A DNA stretch of 64,000 nucleotides from positions 1 to 64,000 of the forward strand of contig CADCGK010000009.1 of the NCBI GenBank assembly GCA_902800965.1, written 5' to 3'. Each line of letters opens with the position of its first letter. Position 1 is the first letter of the stretch. Origin of the DNA: an uncultured Bacteroidia bacterium (GTDB taxonomy: Bacteria; Bacteroidota; Bacteroidia; Bacteroidales; F082). The translations under genes and the position numbers were made by a program. Below are positions 61,488-64,000 of this stretch, in pieces. Under the pieces are notes generated by a model. The model did no database searches and was not told the DNA's origin. It saw only the letters and a list, made by a program, of their open reading frames with translations.

Positions 61488-61495
61488 TATCTTTG
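61488..61495 (+). promoter_or_regulatory. -7 element of the fbaA-purB operon
   Basis: TATCTTTG (TAnnTTTG) lies 27 bases before the ATG at 61523, directly after the palindrome. No clear -33 element is seen. Confidence 0.55.
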
Positions 61496-61522
61496 TAGCT
61501 TGAATATTTTAAATCAACTATC

Positions 61523-62527
61523 ATGATCAGCTATAAAGAATTAGGCCTCGTGAACACCAGAGCGATGTTCGCCAAGGCAGTCGATGGCGGCTATGCCATC
61601 CCAGCATTCAACTTCAACAATATGGAACAGCTGCAAGCCATCATCATGGCGGCAGTGGAGACCAAGTCACCTGTCATCCTTCAAGTGTCGAAAGGCGCCC
61701 GCAACTACGCCAACCAGACCCTGCTACGCTACATGGCACAAGGTGCTGTGGAATATGCCAAGGAACTCGGTTGCGCCCATCCCGAGATTGTGCTGCATCT
61801 CGACCACGGCGACAGCTTCGAGCTCTGCAAGTCGTGCATCGACATGGGCTTCTCGTCGGTGATGATCGACGGCTCCGCCCTGCCTTACGACGAAAACGTA
61901 GCAGTGACCAAGAAGGTTGTTGAATACGCCCATCAGTACGATGTCACCGTGGAAGGCGAGCTCGGCGTGTTGGCCGGCGTGGAAGACGAAGTAGCCGCTG
62001 AAGAGAGCCATTACACCAAACCAGAGGAAGTCATCGACTTCGTGACCAAGACTGGCGTGGACAGCTTAGCCATCTCCATTGGAACCTCACACGGTGCCTA
62101 CAAGTTCACCCCCGAACAATGCACTGTGGATCCCGCTACAGGTCGCCTCGTTCCTCCTCCGTTGGCATTCGACGTGCTTGAAGCCATCGAGAAGAAGCTT
62201 CCCGGCTTCCCCATCGTGCTTCACGGATCCAGCTCCGTGCCTCAGGAAGAGGTCGATACCATCAACAAGTACGGTGGCAGCCTGAAAGCCGCCGTGGGCA
62301 TTCCTGAGGAGCAACTCCGCAAGGCTGCCAAGAGCGCGGTCTGCAAGATCAACATTGACAGCGACAGCCGCTTGGCCATGACCGCCGCCATCCGCAAGGC
62401 CTTCGCCGAGAAACCCGCCGAGTTCGACCCGCGCAAGTACCTCGGACCTGCCCGTGACAACATGAAGAAACTCTATATACATAAGATCGTGAATGTGTTA
62501 GGATCGAACGATAAATTATTGAATTGA
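61523..62527 (+). CDS. fbaA: Fructose-bisphosphate aldolase, class II
   Basis: The 334-residue zinc-dependent aldolase reversibly cleaves fructose 1,6-bisphosphate into dihydroxyacetone phosphate and glyceraldehyde 3-phosphate in glycolysis and gluconeogenesis. Visible motifs are YAIPAFNFNNMEQLQAI, the metal- and substrate-binding VLHLDHGDSFELCKSCI, VEGELGVLAGVEDEV, SIGTSHGAYKF, and IVLHGSSSVPQEEV, then KINIDSDSRLAMTAAIRK. The length is that of the longer class II enzymes. Its TGA overlaps the purB ATG by one base. Confidence 0.95.
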   Translation: MISYKELGLVNTRAMFAKAVDGGYAIPAFNFNNMEQLQAIIMAAVETKSPVILQVSKGARNYANQTLLRYMAQGAVEYAKELGCAHPEIVLHLDHGDSFELCKSCIDMGFSSVMIDGSALPYDENVAVTKKVVEYAHQYDVTVEGELGVLAGVEDEVAAEESHYTKPEEVIDFVTKTGVDSLAISIGTSHGAYKFTPEQCTVDPATGRLVPPPLAFDVLEAIEKKLPGFPIVLHGSSSVPQEEVDTINKYGGSLKAAVGIPEEQLRKAAKSAVCKINIDSDSRLAMTAAIRKAFAEKPAEFDPRKYLGPARDNMKKLYIHKIVNVLGSNDKLLN

Positions 62528-63867
62528 TGGATCCATTAAAAGCCATATCCCCCATCGACGGCAGATACCACAGCAAAACCGTCGAACTCAATGATTTCTT
62601 CTCCGAATTTGCCCTCATCCGCTACCGTGTGATGGTTGAGGTGGAGTATTTCATCGCCCTCTGCGAGATTCCATTACCACAACTGGAAGATTTTGAAGGC
62701 GACTACGAAGACCTTCGCGCCATATACGAAGAGTTCCAGACCGAGGATGCCGAAGAGATCAAAGAAATCGAAAAGACCACCAATCACGACGTAAAAGCGG
62801 TGGAATATTTCCTGAAACGCCAGTTCGACGAAATGGGGCTCGAGAAATGGAAAGAGTTCCTGCATTTCGGCTTGACCTCGCAAGATATCAACAACACCGC
62901 TGTGCCGCTTTCCATGATGGAAGCCCACAAGCTGGTGGTGAAGCCTGCCATCGAGGAAGTCATCGACAAGCTGAAAGGCATGGCTAAGGAGTGGCGCGAC
63001 ATCCCAATGCTAGCCAAAACCCATGGCCAGCCCGCCAGCCCCACCCACCTCGGCAAGGAGATCTATGTGTTCGTAGAACGCCTCAACGACCAGTTGCAAA
63101 TGTTGAACAACGTGCCATTTACGGCTAAGTTCGGTGGTGCCACAGGTAACATGAACGCCCATAAGGTGGCCTATCCTGACATCGACTGGCCGGCCTTTGC
63201 CAAGAGTTTCGTAGAGAAGAGCCTCAAGCTGAAACGCCAGAAGACCACCACCCAGATTGAGCATTACGACTATATGGCCGCCTACTTCGATGCCCTGCGC
63301 CGGATCAACACCATCTTGATCGACCTGTCGCGCGACATCTGGATGTACGTCTCGATGGAATACTTCAAGCAGAAGATCAAGGCTGGTGAAGTCGGCTCGT
63401 CGGCAATGCCGCATAAGGTCAACCCCATCGACTTCGAGAACGCCGAAGGCAACCTCGGCATGGCCAACGCCGTGCTTACCTTCCTGAGCACCAAGCTGCC
63501 CATCAGCCGCTTGCAGCGCGACCTCACCGACTCTACCGTCACCCGCAACATCGGCGTGCCGATTGCCCATACGCTGATTGCGCTTAAGTCGCTGATGAAG
63601 GGCTTGGACAAACTCTTGCTTAACGAAGACAAGATCCGTCAAGACCTGCAACAAAACTACGCCGTGGTGGCCGAAGCCATCCAGACCATCCTGCGCCGCG
63701 AGGAAATCGAAGGTGCTTACGAGCTGTTGAAGGGCCTCACCCGTACCAACAAGCACATCGACAAGGCAGCCATTGACGAGTTCATCAAGGGCTTGCCCGT
63801 CAGCAAGGAGATCAAGATGGAGCTTATGGCGATCACCCCTGAGAACTATACTGGATATAACTATTGA
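62527..63867 (+). CDS. purB: Adenylosuccinate lyase
   Basis: The 446-residue enzyme of the fumarase/aspartase superfamily acts twice in purine synthesis, releasing fumarate from SAICAR and from adenylosuccinate. It begins MDPLKAISPIDGRYHSKTVE, has the catalytic-region KTHGQPASPTHLGKE, and the superfamily signature GSSAMPHKVNPIDFENAEGN near residue 295. It starts at the ATG overlapping the fbaA stop. Co-occurrence with the aldolase gene is probably only positional. Confidence 0.95.
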   Translation: MDPLKAISPIDGRYHSKTVELNDFFSEFALIRYRVMVEVEYFIALCEIPLPQLEDFEGDYEDLRAIYEEFQTEDAEEIKEIEKTTNHDVKAVEYFLKRQFDEMGLEKWKEFLHFGLTSQDINNTAVPLSMMEAHKLVVKPAIEEVIDKLKGMAKEWRDIPMLAKTHGQPASPTHLGKEIYVFVERLNDQLQMLNNVPFTAKFGGATGNMNAHKVAYPDIDWPAFAKSFVEKSLKLKRQKTTTQIEHYDYMAAYFDALRRINTILIDLSRDIWMYVSMEYFKQKIKAGEVGSSAMPHKVNPIDFENAEGNLGMANAVLTFLSTKLPISRLQRDLTDSTVTRNIGVPIAHTLIALKSLMKGLDKLLLNEDKIRQDLQQNYAVVAEAIQTILRREEIEGAYELLKGLTRTNKHIDKAAIDEFIKGLPVSKEIKMELMAITPENYTGYNY

Positions 63868-63869
63868 GC

Positions 63870-64000
63870 ATGAAGAAGAAACGCCCCTTTAACCGGCTAT
63901 TGTCGTATGTGAAGCCATACTGGTTTTACATCTTCTTAAACCTGGTATTCAACCTGGTGGCGATTTTCTTCTCCCTGTTCTCGTTTGCCCTAGTGGTTCC
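63870..64000 (+). CDS. ABC exporter, N-terminal start (cut by window end)
   Basis: An ATG two bases after the purB stop opens a frame to the window end: MKKKRPFNRLLSYVKPYWFY, then a hydrophobic helix (IFLNLVFNLVAIFFSLFSFALVV). This is the typical start of the transmembrane domain of MsbA-like ABC transporter permease/ATPase proteins. Only 43 residues are visible, so the ATPase domain and substrate cannot be assessed. Confidence 0.65.
   Translation, partial: MKKKRPFNRLLSYVKPYWFYIFLNLVFNLVAIFFSLFSFALVV

Overview
The window looks like a chromosomal segment of a member of Bacteroidales, probably an uncultured gut or rumen lineage. The signs are promoters of the TAnnTTTG type upstream of many genes, mostly weak ribosome binding sites, Bacteroidetes-type families (DUF4301, DUF5606, YgcG-like TPM proteins), a type IX secretion sorting tail, and the two-subunit PyrD/PyrK dihydroorotate dehydrogenase. 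No rRNA, tRNA or CRISPR array was seen. The genus cannot be named from the sequence alone.

Region 1 (1-12.3 kb) is mainly core metabolism and maintenance: the 3' end of htpG, an IS200-like Y1 transposase set among REP-like palindromes, a membrane protein of unknown function, two TPM-domain proteins, a DUF4301 protein, an FtsE-like ATPase, two GT4-like glycosyltransferases, murB, pyrD/pyrK and a DUF5606 protein.

Region 2 (12.3-34.3 kb) is the most unusual part. Thirteen genes lie on the + strand with gaps of about 50 bases or less, or with ATGA overlaps. They encode a four-helix membrane protein with Rossmann/RCK-like and RyR-like domains, five related secreted proteins (carboxypeptidase-regulatory-like domain, coiled coil, TPR), a membrane-anchored TIR protein, a secreted CHAT protease-like protein, a soluble RyR-like paralogue, an FHA-TM-trypsin protein with an intact triad, a kinase C-lobe-only protein, and two secreted proteins of unknown function. 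These parts recall signalling and conflict systems, but here they are arranged across the envelope. I propose it as a candidate undescribed system.

Region 3 (34.3-40.1 kb, - strand) is a six-gene operon: an NlpC/P60 lipoprotein, a YncE-like beta-propeller, a tail-anchored unknown, and then a steroid 5-alpha-reductase family protein, an Old Yellow Enzyme family reductase and a short-chain dehydrogenase. The last three match the 5AR/5BR/3-beta-HSDH set that gut Bacteroidales use on bile acids and steroids.

Region 4 (40.1-58.3 kb) begins with a short UvrA-like ATPase, a possible small RNA and a small unknown gene. A defence island follows: SNF2 helicase, DUF4391 protein, an RloA/RloB-like pair, two AT-rich unknowns, type III Mod, two TPR membrane proteins and type III Res. 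The island is a mosaic. GC-rich restriction-modification genes are interrupted by AT-rich inserts, the Mod target-recognition region is itself AT-rich, and a copy of the first 50 or so bases of res after the first TPR gene marks a tandem duplication.

Region 5 (58.4-64 kb) holds a T9SS-sorted secreted protein coupled to a large beta-helix carbohydrate-binding-like protein, then fructose-bisphosphate aldolase, adenylosuccinate lyase and the start of an ABC exporter.
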